DNA from: Saprospiraceae bacterium
GTDB taxonomy: Bacteria > Bacteroidota > Bacteroidia > Chitinophagales > Saprospiraceae
Direction of reading: 5' to 3'
Length of the DNA: 64,000 nucleotides
Assembly: GCA_016717265.1 (NCBI GenBank)
Contig: JADKFX010000001.1
Location: forward strand, 2,368,501-2,432,500
In this document: piece by piece, positions 1-12,500 of the stretch
Layout: every line of letters starts with the position of its first letter
How positions within the stretch are numbered: the stretch's first letter is position 1
Translations under genes and position numbers: made by a program
The notes under the pieces: generated by a model
The model's input: only the letters and a program-made list of their open reading frames with translations
Told to the model about the DNA's origin: nothing
Databases searched by the model: none

Positions 1-1325
1 TTATTAAAGTTGTTTATCTTAGAAAGTAAAGCATTGCCATCTATCCATAAATTTCCTCCCACTGAAATTATATTTTGGAGACCATCGAGATTTGTCAGCG
101 CTACATTTCGAACGATATTGAGTTGGCTGGTAATCCTCTCAATATTGATAAAACCGTTTAAATTATTAATACTTGAATTATCCGCAATATTTAAATTACC
201 GGAAATTTGTTTGCAATTTGGATAGAGCACTAAAAAGCTATCCACCTGAGCCTGCGTGAAGACTGAATAGCCACCCGGAGGGCATTCGGGAAAAGGTACA
301 TCGATAGAATTACTACTAGCGCTTACTCCAGCTGCATTTACAGCTCTTACACGATAATAATAAGTTTGACTTGCAACAAGTCCATTAATCTGATAGTTGA
401 GTACGTTTCCTACATTAAAATTATTATAGCTTGCTAATAATGTACTAAAAGTTGGACTGGTGGATATATCTAAAACATAATTAGTAGCGCCAGATGAAGC
501 TAGCCAATTTGCAGTGAAAGATGGAAAAGTAACAGATGTTGCTGCTGTTGCTACAGGTGCCGCGGGTGCATTGACTGCAGTTATGCCATTGATCGCAAGA
601 ATCGCAGTGCTACCTGCACTGGAAGTTTTTGTAAACGTTATGCTCGTTAATATTTTAGTATTGAATGGTGCATTCAAAGTGATTTGGTTATCATATAGCC
701 TCGGATTTTCAGCATCGCCAGTAAATATATCGGGTAATTGAGAACCTACGGTTGTTCTAGTCACTCTTCCAATTCCTTTAACTGCAAAACCAGAGCCAAA
801 ATACCAATCGGGTACAGTAAAACTTGCATTGGTATTTGTACCATCACTAAAATTTAATGTTACATTAAAATTAGAGGCACCCTCAGCACTTGAACCAAGA
901 AAAGCAATCTTAGAAAATACTCCAGGTGTTTCTAGTTTCAATGTTCCAGCACTGCCATTATTCTTTAATACCAAAGCGTTTAGTGAATCATAATGTGCCA
1001 GTGTATAAATAGCCCCTACCAGATTTGGATTCACGCTTGTAATGATTCTATTGACTGGTAGACCATAAGTTGGAACTGTATTCGGATTATTGTTCCCTCT
1101 GAAATCCTTGGAATACATGACATTATCTCCCCCAATATTGACTCCATCAAACGTAATCGTTGTAGTCGCTGCTGCACGATTGGTGCCGCCAGATCCATTG
1201 GCAATCAGGTCATGGTTGAACCCTGTAACGTTGACAGGTACAAAGGTTTGGGCTTGTGCACTTAACGAGCACAAGAAAGCACACATTACAAATAATTGTT
1301 TTTGATATATTTTTAGATTAGTCAT
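1..1325 (-). CDS. Secreted protein with fibronectin III and leucine-rich (receptor L-domain-like) repeats, 3' end outside the window
   Basis: The reading frame opens at an ATG on the minus strand (1325-1323) and stays open to the window edge, so at least 441 residues are present and the C-terminus is missing. Residues 1 to about 25 form a signal peptide ending in SAQAQ. A beta-rich region follows. A fibronectin III module with the motif TYYYRVRAVNAAG lies near residues 265-340. The last 80 residues show the rhythm NLNIADNSSINNLNGF and LTNLDGLQNI, typical of receptor L-domain-like leucine-rich repeats in exported Bacteroidota proteins. It lies 16 bases after the 736-aa gene and is probably the last gene of that operon. 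A T9SS tail is expected but cannot be seen. The specific function is unknown. Confidence 0.8.
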   Translation of the reverse strand, partial: MTNLKIYQKQLFVMCAFLCSLSAQAQTFVPVNVTGFNHDLIANGSGGTNRAAATTTITFDGVNIGGDNVMYSKDFRGNNNPNTVPTYGLPVNRIITSVNPNLVGAIYTLAHYDSLNALVLKNNGSAGTLKLETPGVFSKIAFLGSSAEGASNFNVTLNFSDGTNTNASFTVPDWYFGSGFAVKGIGRVTRTTVGSQLPDIFTGDAENPRLYDNQITLNAPFNTKILTSITFTKTSSAGSTAILAINGITAVNAPAAPVATAATSVTFPSFTANWLASSGATNYVLDISTSPTFSTLLASYNNFNVGNVLNYQINGLVASQTYYYRVRAVNAAGVSASSNSIDVPFPECPPGGYSVFTQAQVDSFLVLYPNCKQISGNLNIADNSSINNLNGFINIERITSQLNIVRNVALTNLDGLQNIISVGGNLWIDGNALLSKINNFN

Positions 1326-1341
1326 GATTCAAACAATTAAA

Positions 1342-3552
1342 CTATTTTATTAAAATGGATTTGGTTTTACTCAATGCACCTGAAGTTCCATCTTCAAAAT
1401 GGATTCGCACAGCATAATTGTATAAACTTTGTGGTTTTAAGTTCTCATCTATAAAAAGAAGTTCATCCTTTGTAAGCGTTTTGTAAAAATGCACGCTTTC
1501 AGATCCGGAAGATTTGAAGATTTCGTAGGTATATTTTTCATCTTTTAACTTTTTTGGTAATTCAAAATCCCATGTTAATTCTATTCCGGATTTATTATTT
1601 TGTTTGATTTTTAGATTTTTAACTACTAATTCTTCTTTAGGCAATAAAAGTGTTGCTTGCTTTAATGGAGATAATTCACTTTTATTTCCAGAGTCATCGA
1701 CTCCCAAAACTTTGTAATAATAGGTTTTCCCAACTTCTGTGACTCGATCTTTATATAATGTTTCGGTTTTTATAGAATCCAATAACTGCCAACTGGTATC
1801 CGAACTATTCGCATGGCGCCGATAGATATAATATTTGATACAGTCTTCACTTGGACTATGTTTAATATCCAAAACCAAATTCAATGAATCATTATATACT
1901 TTTAAAATAGAAGGTGGAATAGGCGCAATTTTATCCAGACGCTTGACTTTCAAAATGTCTGTGGAAGCACTCCTGTTATAGGCAAAGTCCTCTGCACGCA
2001 AGGCATAATAAATATATTTATTCAAAGACTTTTCTGGAATGTAGTAGATGTAATTTGTATCCGAAATCATTTCTTGTTTAACTAAAGAAAATTCTCCATC
2101 TTGCGTATGCGACCAATACAACCAATACCCATTAGCATCCATGGAACGACTTCTATTCCATTTTAATCGAACGATACCCATAGAATCAATGTATCCGGAA
2201 AAATTTTCTGGCGTTTGAGGATTTGTAAAATCAGGAACATTAGCCAATACCGTAAAGGAGGTACTATAATTTCCTTGATCATCATACACATTCATTGCAA
2301 AATAATGCTTGCCCTCATTCATTTCATTCCAATCTCCTTCAAATTTATACTCATATCCGGCTTCACTTAAATCAAGTGCTGAACTTATTGGAGTAAAAGG
2401 GCCTGAAGCTGATCGGGAATGCATGATTTGAAAATGATCAAAGTCTTCAGCTAAATTATTTAAATCAAAATTCCAATCCATTTGAAATTCTTTCGAATCT
2501 TTATCATATTTCACTTCAAATTGTGTCGGCGGTGCCGGAGGGGTCAAGTCCTTTGGCATACCACTTGCAAAGGCAGGTTTGCTATATTCAGCAAAGGCAG
2601 TTCCGCCATAAATTTTATAGTAATATATCTGATCATTGAAAAGGTTGAAGGAGTCAATATATTCATAGGTCGTGAATTTCTCTGATAGTTCTGTCTCAAA
2701 CATAACTAGAGGTCTCTGGAGAATTGGATAAAAGGTTTTATTATCCACAGATCTTTCTATCCAATAATTAGAGAACTGTCTCTTGTTATATTCTTTACTC
2801 CATTTTAATTTCAGAAAACCGTCACCTGTGTCCACCTGAAACAGATATGGAGGTCTTTGTTCTATAAATTCATTTATAATTTGTCCGTTCGTTTTAATAT
2901 TTTCATTTCCAGTGATATTAGCAGTATAAAAATAAGTCTTTCCTTTCTCTACGTTTTTATCAACAAATCTTAATCCTAATATATGTGCAGCAGATGCTGA
3001 GAATTCAGCAAGCATAAGAGCCATCCCGAAAAGCTCATTGTTGGCTTGGTTAATTTGACCTAAGTTCATGCCATTCGTGTTGATTTTTTCATCATTTAGA
3101 ATGGATGCTGCCATGATGGCAAACGAGTCTGATTTCATTGATTTTGGATCAATTTTTTCCTTTGGAACAGGAAATATGGTCGCAATATTTTTAAAATTTA
3201 TATTGTCTTCACTTCTATTTAATTGGATTCCTTTTTTTATTACATTTACAAATGTGCTGTAATCATTTGGCGCAAATCTAATTACAATAGAATCGGAATA
3301 TGAACGTAAAAGGAGCATCACTTCATCATTCTTTTTCTTCTTAGGATCGGTGGTATCTTGTGATTTTAACTTACTTAATTCAAAATCTGACACGAACTCC
3401 CAATTTTCTTTTACAGATCCATCGTATGAAATAACCAATAAGTTGTTATCTTTCATTAAATGGTGGATCGCAAATGAATCGCTTGCAAACAAAATTATTT
3501 GCATAAACAATGTAAATACGATTAAATTCCTTTTATAAAATAGATTTCTCAT
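1342..3552 (-). CDS. Secreted multi-domain fibronectin type III protein (736 aa)
   Basis: The N-terminus is a signal peptide (FTLFMQIILFASDSFA). Residues 30-220 are an uncharacterised region. About five fibronectin-III-like modules follow, near residues 230-330, 335-435, 440-540, 545-640 and 645-736. They show the usual strand motifs, such as LKLKWS, VRLKWNRS, YYYKVLGVDDSGNKS and GIELTWDF. No catalytic motif and no clear T9SS tail are visible. The start codon lies only four bases after the stop of the 3010-aa gene, so the two are almost certainly co-transcribed and perhaps translationally coupled. A surface or periplasmic partner of the giant protein is a reasonable inference from position. 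Its actual role is unknown. Confidence 0.8.
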   Translation of the reverse strand: MRNLFYKRNLIVFTLFMQIILFASDSFAIHHLMKDNNLLVISYDGSVKENWEFVSDFELSKLKSQDTTDPKKKKNDEVMLLLRSYSDSIVIRFAPNDYSTFVNVIKKGIQLNRSEDNINFKNIATIFPVPKEKIDPKSMKSDSFAIMAASILNDEKINTNGMNLGQINQANNELFGMALMLAEFSASAAHILGLRFVDKNVEKGKTYFYTANITGNENIKTNGQIINEFIEQRPPYLFQVDTGDGFLKLKWSKEYNKRQFSNYWIERSVDNKTFYPILQRPLVMFETELSEKFTTYEYIDSFNLFNDQIYYYKIYGGTAFAEYSKPAFASGMPKDLTPPAPPTQFEVKYDKDSKEFQMDWNFDLNNLAEDFDHFQIMHSRSASGPFTPISSALDLSEAGYEYKFEGDWNEMNEGKHYFAMNVYDDQGNYSTSFTVLANVPDFTNPQTPENFSGYIDSMGIVRLKWNRSRSMDANGYWLYWSHTQDGEFSLVKQEMISDTNYIYYIPEKSLNKYIYYALRAEDFAYNRSASTDILKVKRLDKIAPIPPSILKVYNDSLNLVLDIKHSPSEDCIKYYIYRRHANSSDTSWQLLDSIKTETLYKDRVTEVGKTYYYKVLGVDDSGNKSELSPLKQATLLLPKEELVVKNLKIKQNNKSGIELTWDFELPKKLKDEKYTYEIFKSSGSESVHFYKTLTKDELLFIDENLKPQSLYNYAVRIHFEDGTSGALSKTKSILIK

Positions 3553-3556
3553 TAAC

Positions 3557-6500
3557 TTATTTTTTTATGCTTTCGAGATCAAATGAATTAAAATAGGGTT
3601 TGAATTTATTAATATCAATTATGATATTGGTACCCTCTGATTTTTCATTCCATTCCCAATAAAATCTTTCTTTATAATTATATCGCTGATAGCCATATTG
3701 ATTATCTGAATTTATATTCAGTTTTAAATCTATTGGACAAAATGTAATGCGATCAATCGTATTTAACCCCCAAGCATATTCTATAGAATTAATTTGTTTC
3801 TCGGGTGTTTTTACATAATCCTTTATTGTAAATTCTTGTCCGGATGGCAATGAAGAAACAAGGAGCGTATTATCAAAGGGTGAAATTCTTGCGTTTTGTA
3901 CCGTAGAATTTAGAATTTTATCCAGAATGCGTTTTTGTAAATAAACTGTACTGGAAATACCATCTTCAAGGAAAAAATCAAAATCATCATTGACCTCCTC
4001 AGGATATTTAAATACCCGATTATCTGTTTTATTTGCAGTAGTGGTAATAACTTTAGAGTTCAGTTTTTTATTACTTATCTCATTAATAGAAATTTCTGAT
4101 ATTTCTTGCTTTTTTGAATTGGGTAAAAATTTAAAGTATTGACTTCCTTCGCCATCAAATTCGGGGGAAACATGTCCTAAACCCAAATTATAATTTCCGT
4201 CCTTATTGGGTCTTAAACCAAAGTCCTCAACATTTTGATGCGTATAATATGTTGAGAATAATTGTTTTGTATCCCAAATATCAATATTGAGCGGATTATA
4301 ATATTTACTCAATCCACTTTTTATGGTCGGAAAATTGTCCACAATAAGCTTCGCATTCCAGTTCATATAATTAATTGAACTTGGTTTATACGTTACATTC
4401 ATATATTGATTAATCAACTCAATATCTTTGGCATCAAATCCTTCCTTATTGCCTGAAAATCCCCAATAAATATCATTTGGTACGCGCAGTTCCTGCGATT
4501 CGATGCCTTCGTCTACAATCACTGAAATCTCATTTTCTGGCAAGAAGATTTCTCTATTACAATTTACAATACTATTTTGCGAAAGACCCATTTTAATATC
4601 CATATCGTTTAATTTATCTGTTAATGATTTATACTGGCTTACACCAAAATAAAATTGATATATTAAGCGATTAGATGGTGACTGGACTCTTGGATAGACA
4701 GAAAAATCTACCTTGTTTCTATCGAAGTTACCCATCCTTCCTAAATCAAGTACCTTTGATTTATCTGCAATAGCTCTATATAACTGAAACAAACATAGAG
4801 ACCCGGGTTTAAATGGTATCTTATTAAATTCCGGAAAAGTGACTAGGTCATCAGGAAGGCCATACAATAATTTAAAATCAATTGGTGGAACACCTCCTGT
4901 ACTTAGGTATTTCGTTGTATTATTGATATATTTATCTTTTAATTGTTCGAAATACTGTACATAATCCCGATTCGGTGGAATGAATTCAGTTGGAACTCTG
5001 TGAAATAGTTCCTGCCCATCTTGAGTGTATTCCACAACATCGACATAATAAACAAATATTTGTTCATCATTAGGAGGAAAAGCATCCTCAATAGCTTTCC
5101 GATCATTAGCAGAAAGCCTTATATGTGGGTATCCATAACCTGGATTCCAATAACGTTGATTTCTAGCAGGAATACTAGATTCAACAAGCTCATGTTCAAT
5201 TACTTGATCAAAATGATCTCCGGTAGTAAATTCAGTGACAACTTTTTCGCGACCTATTTCCTGATCTAAGGTCAAAATTCCTGGTACTTTTTGTGCATTG
5301 CTATTATCTTTTCTCCATTCATATTCTTGACTTACTAAATAAGTAGTTTTAGATTTAAGTTCTTCCAGAATTTCCAATGTCAATTTTTTCTTGTCTGATG
5401 ACCAAACTGACTTCACCTTTACGGGTTTTTTACTTTCTTTCTCTTTTAGCCAAAAATCGGTACCTGATGCAGAAGGATAAATGTCGTATTTAGCTTGGGT
5501 TGATGAGTTTGCAGACATGGAATTTGGATCAATTTTGATTCGCTCACTATCGGGGAGAAAGTTTGTAATCTCTACTTTTTTCAAAAACGCAATTTTTCCT
5601 GCGCCGTCTGGTGGGTATATTTTATTATGAATTTTTAAACCGACAACGGGATCTGGAGAAATATCTAAACAAATTTTTCCACCTACACTTATTGGAATAA
5701 TTCGAGATCCTTTATAAAAGCCTCCAAATAAACTATAATCAGCTTTAATTTCTCCCTGCAAGAAAGATGGATTAGGAAATCCAAAATTTAAACCTGCCTG
5801 TAATTGTCCATTCAATATTTCGAAGGAACCGGACAAGTGCTCACAAAAAGGACAAAATCCAAGGGTAACATTTGCATCCATTTTGACATTCAATTTCAAA
5901 TCGGCATATCCATTGCCCATGGCATAGTAACCATTTGAAAAACCAATTTTTCCTACATCAGGGCATTTATTACCTGTTGTTGATACTTCTGAAATTCTAA
6001 AATTTGCACCCAATAGACCATTCGCATCGGTACTAAAAATTAAAAAGGAACTATTAAATTTAGCATTTAATCTGAGACCACCCATTGTAGCAAAAGAAAC
6101 ATTTGATTTAAGTTTTTTAAGAGGGTTATTCTTTTCTATTTTATCAACAAATTCGCTAGATCCCATCAAATAGGAAAGACTTGGTAAATCATCTACTGTG
6201 CCTTTGCTCCCTATTTGAAAATAAGCACCGGCCATTACATTGATCAGTGGGGTTTTGAAACTTGCATTGATTGGAAACATTTTTGATTTAGGACCAAGAC
6301 TCTCGGATTTACTATCTATCCGCCAGCTTCCTGCTAAAAAATACTTTTCATTTTTAGATAATTTGAATAAAATTGTATTCCATTTTTTATTTTCATCATC
6401 ATTAAGGCTAAGGCCAACAGAGGCACCTTCAGGAGAAAATAATCCTATTGGACCGGCTTCCTTAACAAATTTAAATTTCATGTTTCCATCAAAAGCCCAT

Positions 6501-9500
6501 CCTTCTTTCTGATCATTGGATACTGTTATGCCTGATTTAATCACTAACGGAGCAGATTTTCTGTTTTCATATGAATCAAATAAAGCCAAAGCCGTAACAT
6601 CCAATCCAAAATTGTCAAAGTGCATTCCTGTGCTGTCATTTGATACCTGTAGACTGGTGACAATCTCGCCTGTCACTACCTGAACAACATGAGACAATTC
6701 GACTAATAAATACCCACCCATGCTATTCCGTTTTACTTCGTAGCTTAGACCAGATAAGGATTTGCCAGGTTCCAATCCATCCAATGCACATTTGTTATTA
6801 TCAATTTGTTTGGGAACTTTGCTTGAATCAGGAGCAGTTAGACTAGGGGGTCGCGTTTTTGCCATATTATAGAAAAATCCACCGCCAATTCCGGTCAGCA
6901 TGATACCTGTATTCGGCTCTGTAAAGAAACCAGCACCATTGTACGCAGCAAGGTCCGCAAACCAGTATCGATAATCTTCCAAAATGCCAGGAGAATTTGT
7001 TAGCTCAGTTTTTACTCCTGTCTGAAACTTGGTTTGGAATTCTAATTTTTGAAATTTCAACTTGACCATGCCAAGAAAACCATTTCCCCATTTTGTAGTA
7101 GAAGCCTGTTGAATTCCGGATGGATTTTTTGTGTCCTCCCTAAATAGATTTATACCACCCTCAAATGCTACAGGACCAAAACTTCCACCAAGTTTCAAAC
7201 AATTCAGATCTACCTTCTTGAAACCCTTGTCATTAAATACCACATCAATAGAACCACCGGCAGTTATTGCAAATGTTTTAGTTTCCTTTGCATTTTTGAA
7301 TTCAGCCTTTGCAGTTTCGGCCTTGTATTTTAGGTTTTCCTTTAAGTTGGTTTTTGCTTTGTCCTCTTTGGCTACCCGAATACTTTTCACATTATCCAAA
7401 TTATCTTTCTTATCCTTCAGATCTTTCCGGGCGCTTTTCATTTCTGAACTTTTCTTTTTAACTTCTGTTACGGCGGCATCAAATTTGGCTTTAGAATCAT
7501 TGACTTTTTTGGAAAGTTCATCCAATTTACTTTTAGCCTCTTCCCGGGTCTTGCGAGTATCAGCATTCATTCTTGAGAGCGGGATGGAATTCGAAAGTTT
7601 ATAAATGACTTCTTGTTGTCTCTTTTGCTTTAATAATTCTTTCCGTTCAGAATTTGTTTTTTTAATGAATTCTTGTTGAGTCTTATAGGCAGCATTTGCT
7701 TTATCAAAATTTTCTGAAGTAGATTTTACATCTTTATCAAGACTTTCTTCAGAATTATTTTGATCAGCGGCTGCTTGTTGTGCGGCTGTAAAATTGGATG
7801 CATCCCTTGATATATTTAATTCCAAACCCAAAGTCAACACCCTGTCATTGGCAATATTACAAGTAAATTTTGGTTCTTGTAAATTAATATCAAAGTTTGC
7901 GACTTTATTAAATCCACCTTTCAGTTGCTTCATATACTTATTGTCCTTGGCTGAAGGATTTTTTCCTGCCTCTTGCAATGTTTTCAATTGACTTGCTGAA
8001 AAAGGCGCAGGGCTCCAGGTGCCAAAATCGATCGAATTTATACCGGCCAAAAACTCACCTTTACAAATATTTTCAACACTATAATTTAACTTAAGATTTT
8101 CAAAAGCAAGCGTACTGATTGTTGCATCCAATTTGGGTATGGTGTAGACTACTCTTCCATTGAGAAGTGCTCTTGCCATCAAACCAGTTCCTTCACTTCC
8201 GATTTCGAGACTTGATCCGTTTTCCAATTTATACCCAAGATTATCGATATGATAGGATTCAAACAACTTATCCTCTATCTCAGAAAGGTATCCTGACACC
8301 TCCGGATTTGTCGAATACCCAACATTTAGAAAATATGGAATCCAACTATCACTATACTTTTTTAACCATTCTGCTGAAGATTCTGATGGTGCTTGTTTGA
8401 AAATCGGAACCCTGATTTTGCCTTTTAGCAATAATAGATTTTCGTCAAGCTCATTATCTTCAAATTTAAAAGCAATGCTATCCAATACATAATCCCAAGT
8501 ACCTAATGTTGCTTTATTCTCTTTTGCGACTGCATTTATTTTGGAATATTCTGATTTAAAACTCTGCGTCAATTGTTCAAAACTTGCAAAACTGACAAGA
8601 CTATCCCTAAAGGTTTCAACATTTCCATCAGCCTTTTTCTTTACTTCTAATATTTGTATATCAAATTTGAGATTCTTGAAAATCAAGCCGGTAAAACTAT
8701 CTTCTTCCTCTTCATTTCTTACGAATGAATTTTGCAAATTGGGTGTTGGTTTTTTTTCAAAAACAGATTTATTTTCATTAAAATCAAGGTAGGCATCCAA
8801 TTGCTGCGGTGCACTAAATAGAATATGTTGTGCATTTAAACCTGTAAATTGCCATGGCTTCCAGTTTTTGTCCTTGCTGTCAAAATACTCAGGTTTTAAA
8901 TTTGCAGTAAAACTTGTCAACAAATCATTATTGCCTGTAATATTATTCTCTAATACTCGAAACCCAAATGTTGCAGCTTCTGCTGTCTTCGTGTTCGCGT
9001 TGGTGAGGGTACCTGTATTGACAGTATAATTTCCAACAATATTAATGAACTCTAGTCCTTTATCACAATTTATGCGTGCATAGCTGTCTGTAGTTGAACT
9101 CGCTGGATCTTTAGAAATTGAAGTCTTGTTCTTTGTGCTTAGATAATTGATATTCTTGTTGAGTGAAAAATCATTCAATAAATAAAATGTTTTATCTGCC
9201 AAATCTATTTTTTGTGGACCTACTGAAATATCTTCCAATGTTGCAAAATGTATGTATTTCTTAGAACCTTCTACATCAAGCTCACCAATTAAATCCATGG
9301 TCATTGTCGCTGCTGCAAGCTTGTCTGTGGCTGAAGTTTTAAATTTTGAAATAACCAGTTTAAAATTATCTGGCAATGGATAGGTTGTCTTAAAACCTAA
9401 AGAATCCCAGTACGCTTTTGTTATAACAATAGGCAAATTCAAATCTTGAGATTCTTCATTATTTAAAAATCTGAATAAGCTTTCATCCCAATTAATTTTA

Positions 9501-12500
9501 TCTTGAGCAAATTTTTTATCCCGATAAACTCCTTGATAAGCTCCATCTTTATTTTCAATGTTCAGGTTCTTTCCTAAAAATGGAATATATATTTTATTCT
9601 CTCCCGACTGGGGAAACCAGGCAATGGCATTTGCTTTTATATCTGCAATTTTCAGCACATCGTAGATACGATACCATGATTTAGATTCTGATAAACTTTG
9701 ATGTCCGGAACGGACCTCTTGAGAATAACTAAGGAAATTGTTTTCTAAACCAGAATGCTTTTTATAAAATTCTTCTATTATTTGATCCCACTCCTCCGAT
9801 GTTGGGATTACATTCAAAGCAGCGCAATTGCATTTCAATAAAATATTCTTTATTTCAATTCCTTCAAATTCAAACTGTGATTTGTCCTTTTTAGACCATA
9901 CAATCAATTCTATCTTGCTTTGACCTTTTAAGACAATTAGTTTCAAACCTACTCTTTCTTGGCCATTGATCTCCTCATGCAAAAATACTGCGTCTTTAAG
10001 TTTATCTTTCTGTTGCCCAAAATTCAATGTCGAATTTTGTTCTTCAAGGGCATCTGCTTTATATTTATTTTTTCCGCTATTAAATGGATCACTGGTAAGT
10101 CCCTGAATGCTTAAATTATTCAGGTTGAAATCCAGTGACTTTAAATTCAAGGATTTCTCAAGATCTTCAATAATTTCAGATTTATTCTTATTTAGAATCG
10201 ATTTCCTGAATTCTTCATCGGTAAAGTTGATGTTTAAGCTTCCATTAAATGAACATCTTGGTGACAATATCACTTCACCATTCTCATCGATTAAACTCGC
10301 TTCAATCCTGGAATCGTTCTTTGAGGTAAATTGTCCATGCCACATAGACATTTTTAATTCAGGTTGAAGGATGGATGCAATTAATTTTGTGTTGGCCTTC
10401 TTTGATTCTTGAAACTGTGCACTGTAAGGAAATGCATCGTCAAAAAATGGGGTCATTAATTGTCCACGAAGACTTAGGTTTGAAATTCTATCCTTACTAA
10501 TATTCATCAACATAGAATCAATGCTGTATGCCCATGGACCCATCCTTCCCTTGCTAAAACCCAAAACATCTTTTTGATAAAAAAATCCTTCCTGAATATC
10601 ATTATCATCTATGATTAAGCTTCCCTTTTCCAACAATATTGGTTTGGATGGATGGACGATATTATATTTCTGTGGCAACTCCAGCACCACATTGTCAATA
10701 ATCAGCCCTCTCCAGGCAGGATTGTTCAATTCAGGACTTGTCTGGCCGGATCCTGCGGCATTTGGATTTAAATCCAATGTACCGGATTTTGGAATAAATT
10801 TAAATCCTTCCAATCCATACACCGCAAATGCGCTACTCAGACTCACTTTGCCTATGTAAGTACCTATATCATTTACAGGTTTTTCTGTTGTTAATGATAT
10901 GGGTCCAGCATGATCCACCTGATGAATAATCTGTGGTGAAATGATGAGTCCGGTTTTTGCTTTAATATCCTGATAACCATTACAATCACATTCTATCTTG
11001 CTTCCTGCAGATTGTAGGCCCGCCAATAAGATGGATTCTGTAATTTTTTCACCACCTGAGGGATTGGTAGAACTATGCAACGGCACCAGATAGGCTCCCG
11101 ATTTTAATCCATATGGAGTTGCAGGAATATTTGTTCCGACAAAAATATCTCCCTGTGTATTTCTGGAAATAAGATTTACATATGCATTTGTTGTTGTAAA
11201 ATAAACTCCTGCTACACTGACGCCATCGTTCGGAAACTTAACATTGCTTAGCACCAGTGGAAGTGCATTTAATTTGATATTATCCTGTGGAAGATCAGTG
11301 ACTTTACTTTGGGCACCGATCTTACTGTAAAATTTATCCACATAGTCTACAGAAAAATAATCCTTCACATTTGAAGAATTGATCTGTTTCATATCCAGAT
11401 AGATATCCGGACTCTGCAGCGTTTGTATCCTTTCACTCTTATACACTCTGCCTTCCTTATTTACTTTTATATTCTCAAATTCAACTTCCAAGGAAGATCT
11501 CAACATGGGATAGTACACAATCCCTTTGCCCGAATATCCGGTTTGAATATCTCCGATTGCTTCCGTGATTTTCATTTTGAAAAAACCCAACTTTACATCC
11601 TGATTTACCCCAACGATTATGGATTCATTATCTGCTTTGGCAATGGGTCCATAACTGGTCTCGTACACTGAACATCCTCTTGGTGCCGGATTGTCAAAGG
11701 GATTCATTTCTGTGGCAGGGGAGTCTCCATCATAAAGAACAAATACCGATATTTCACTTTTGCCATCGTTTTGAAATAACAAGCTTGTGGGATACATGAT
11801 GCTCGAAGCAGTTACACGCCATGCATAATATTTGTTAGGTTCCAATACAGGCTCTGCCTGTGAATAGATCAGGGAAGTAGCAGTTGTTGTTGTATTATAT
11901 ACTTTCAGCGCGCTTTCAAAAACGTCATTGGCATTCATGATCCCTTGAGGTAATTCGACCAATTCAAATAAATATTCCACTGCACCTGGATTGTTGCCGC
12001 TTCCTATATGCATGGGCTGCCATGAGAAAATCATATTTTGTATAGCTGGCATCTTTATCTTCTCATTAAATGCAGGCTTAATTATTTGAGGAGCTTGATT
12101 TAACCTGAAATTGGAAGTGATACAGAATTTATTTGAAACAGGCACGACTCTGTCTACACCATACATTTGAATACAAATATCCAGCAATCCTTCAGGAAGA
12201 ATGACGGATCCGCGTCCTTCCGAATTTTTACCTGTGAGTGCATCATTTGAAAGGTAGGCACTCAATACGGAACCATCTAATGTATATTGTTCAAATTGTA
12301 AAAGCTTTATCGGAACTGATGCAAAATTCATATCCGTCTGATAGATTATATTCCCGTTTTGCTCAATACTCAAAAAAGGTCTAACTTCCAGCATTTCCTC
12401 CAATGGATCCTTCAATAAAACATTAAATAGTAAATCCTCTATCCGATCTGTGGTGTACACTTTCAAATCCAGAGAATGTGGGGGAGTCATACTACCTGTC

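Noticed and set aside
7131..7604. 157-residue plus-strand frame inside the giant gene
   Set aside because: It is the antisense shadow of the lysine-rich coiled coil of the 3010-aa protein (a serine- and leucine-rich reverse reading), with no independent support.
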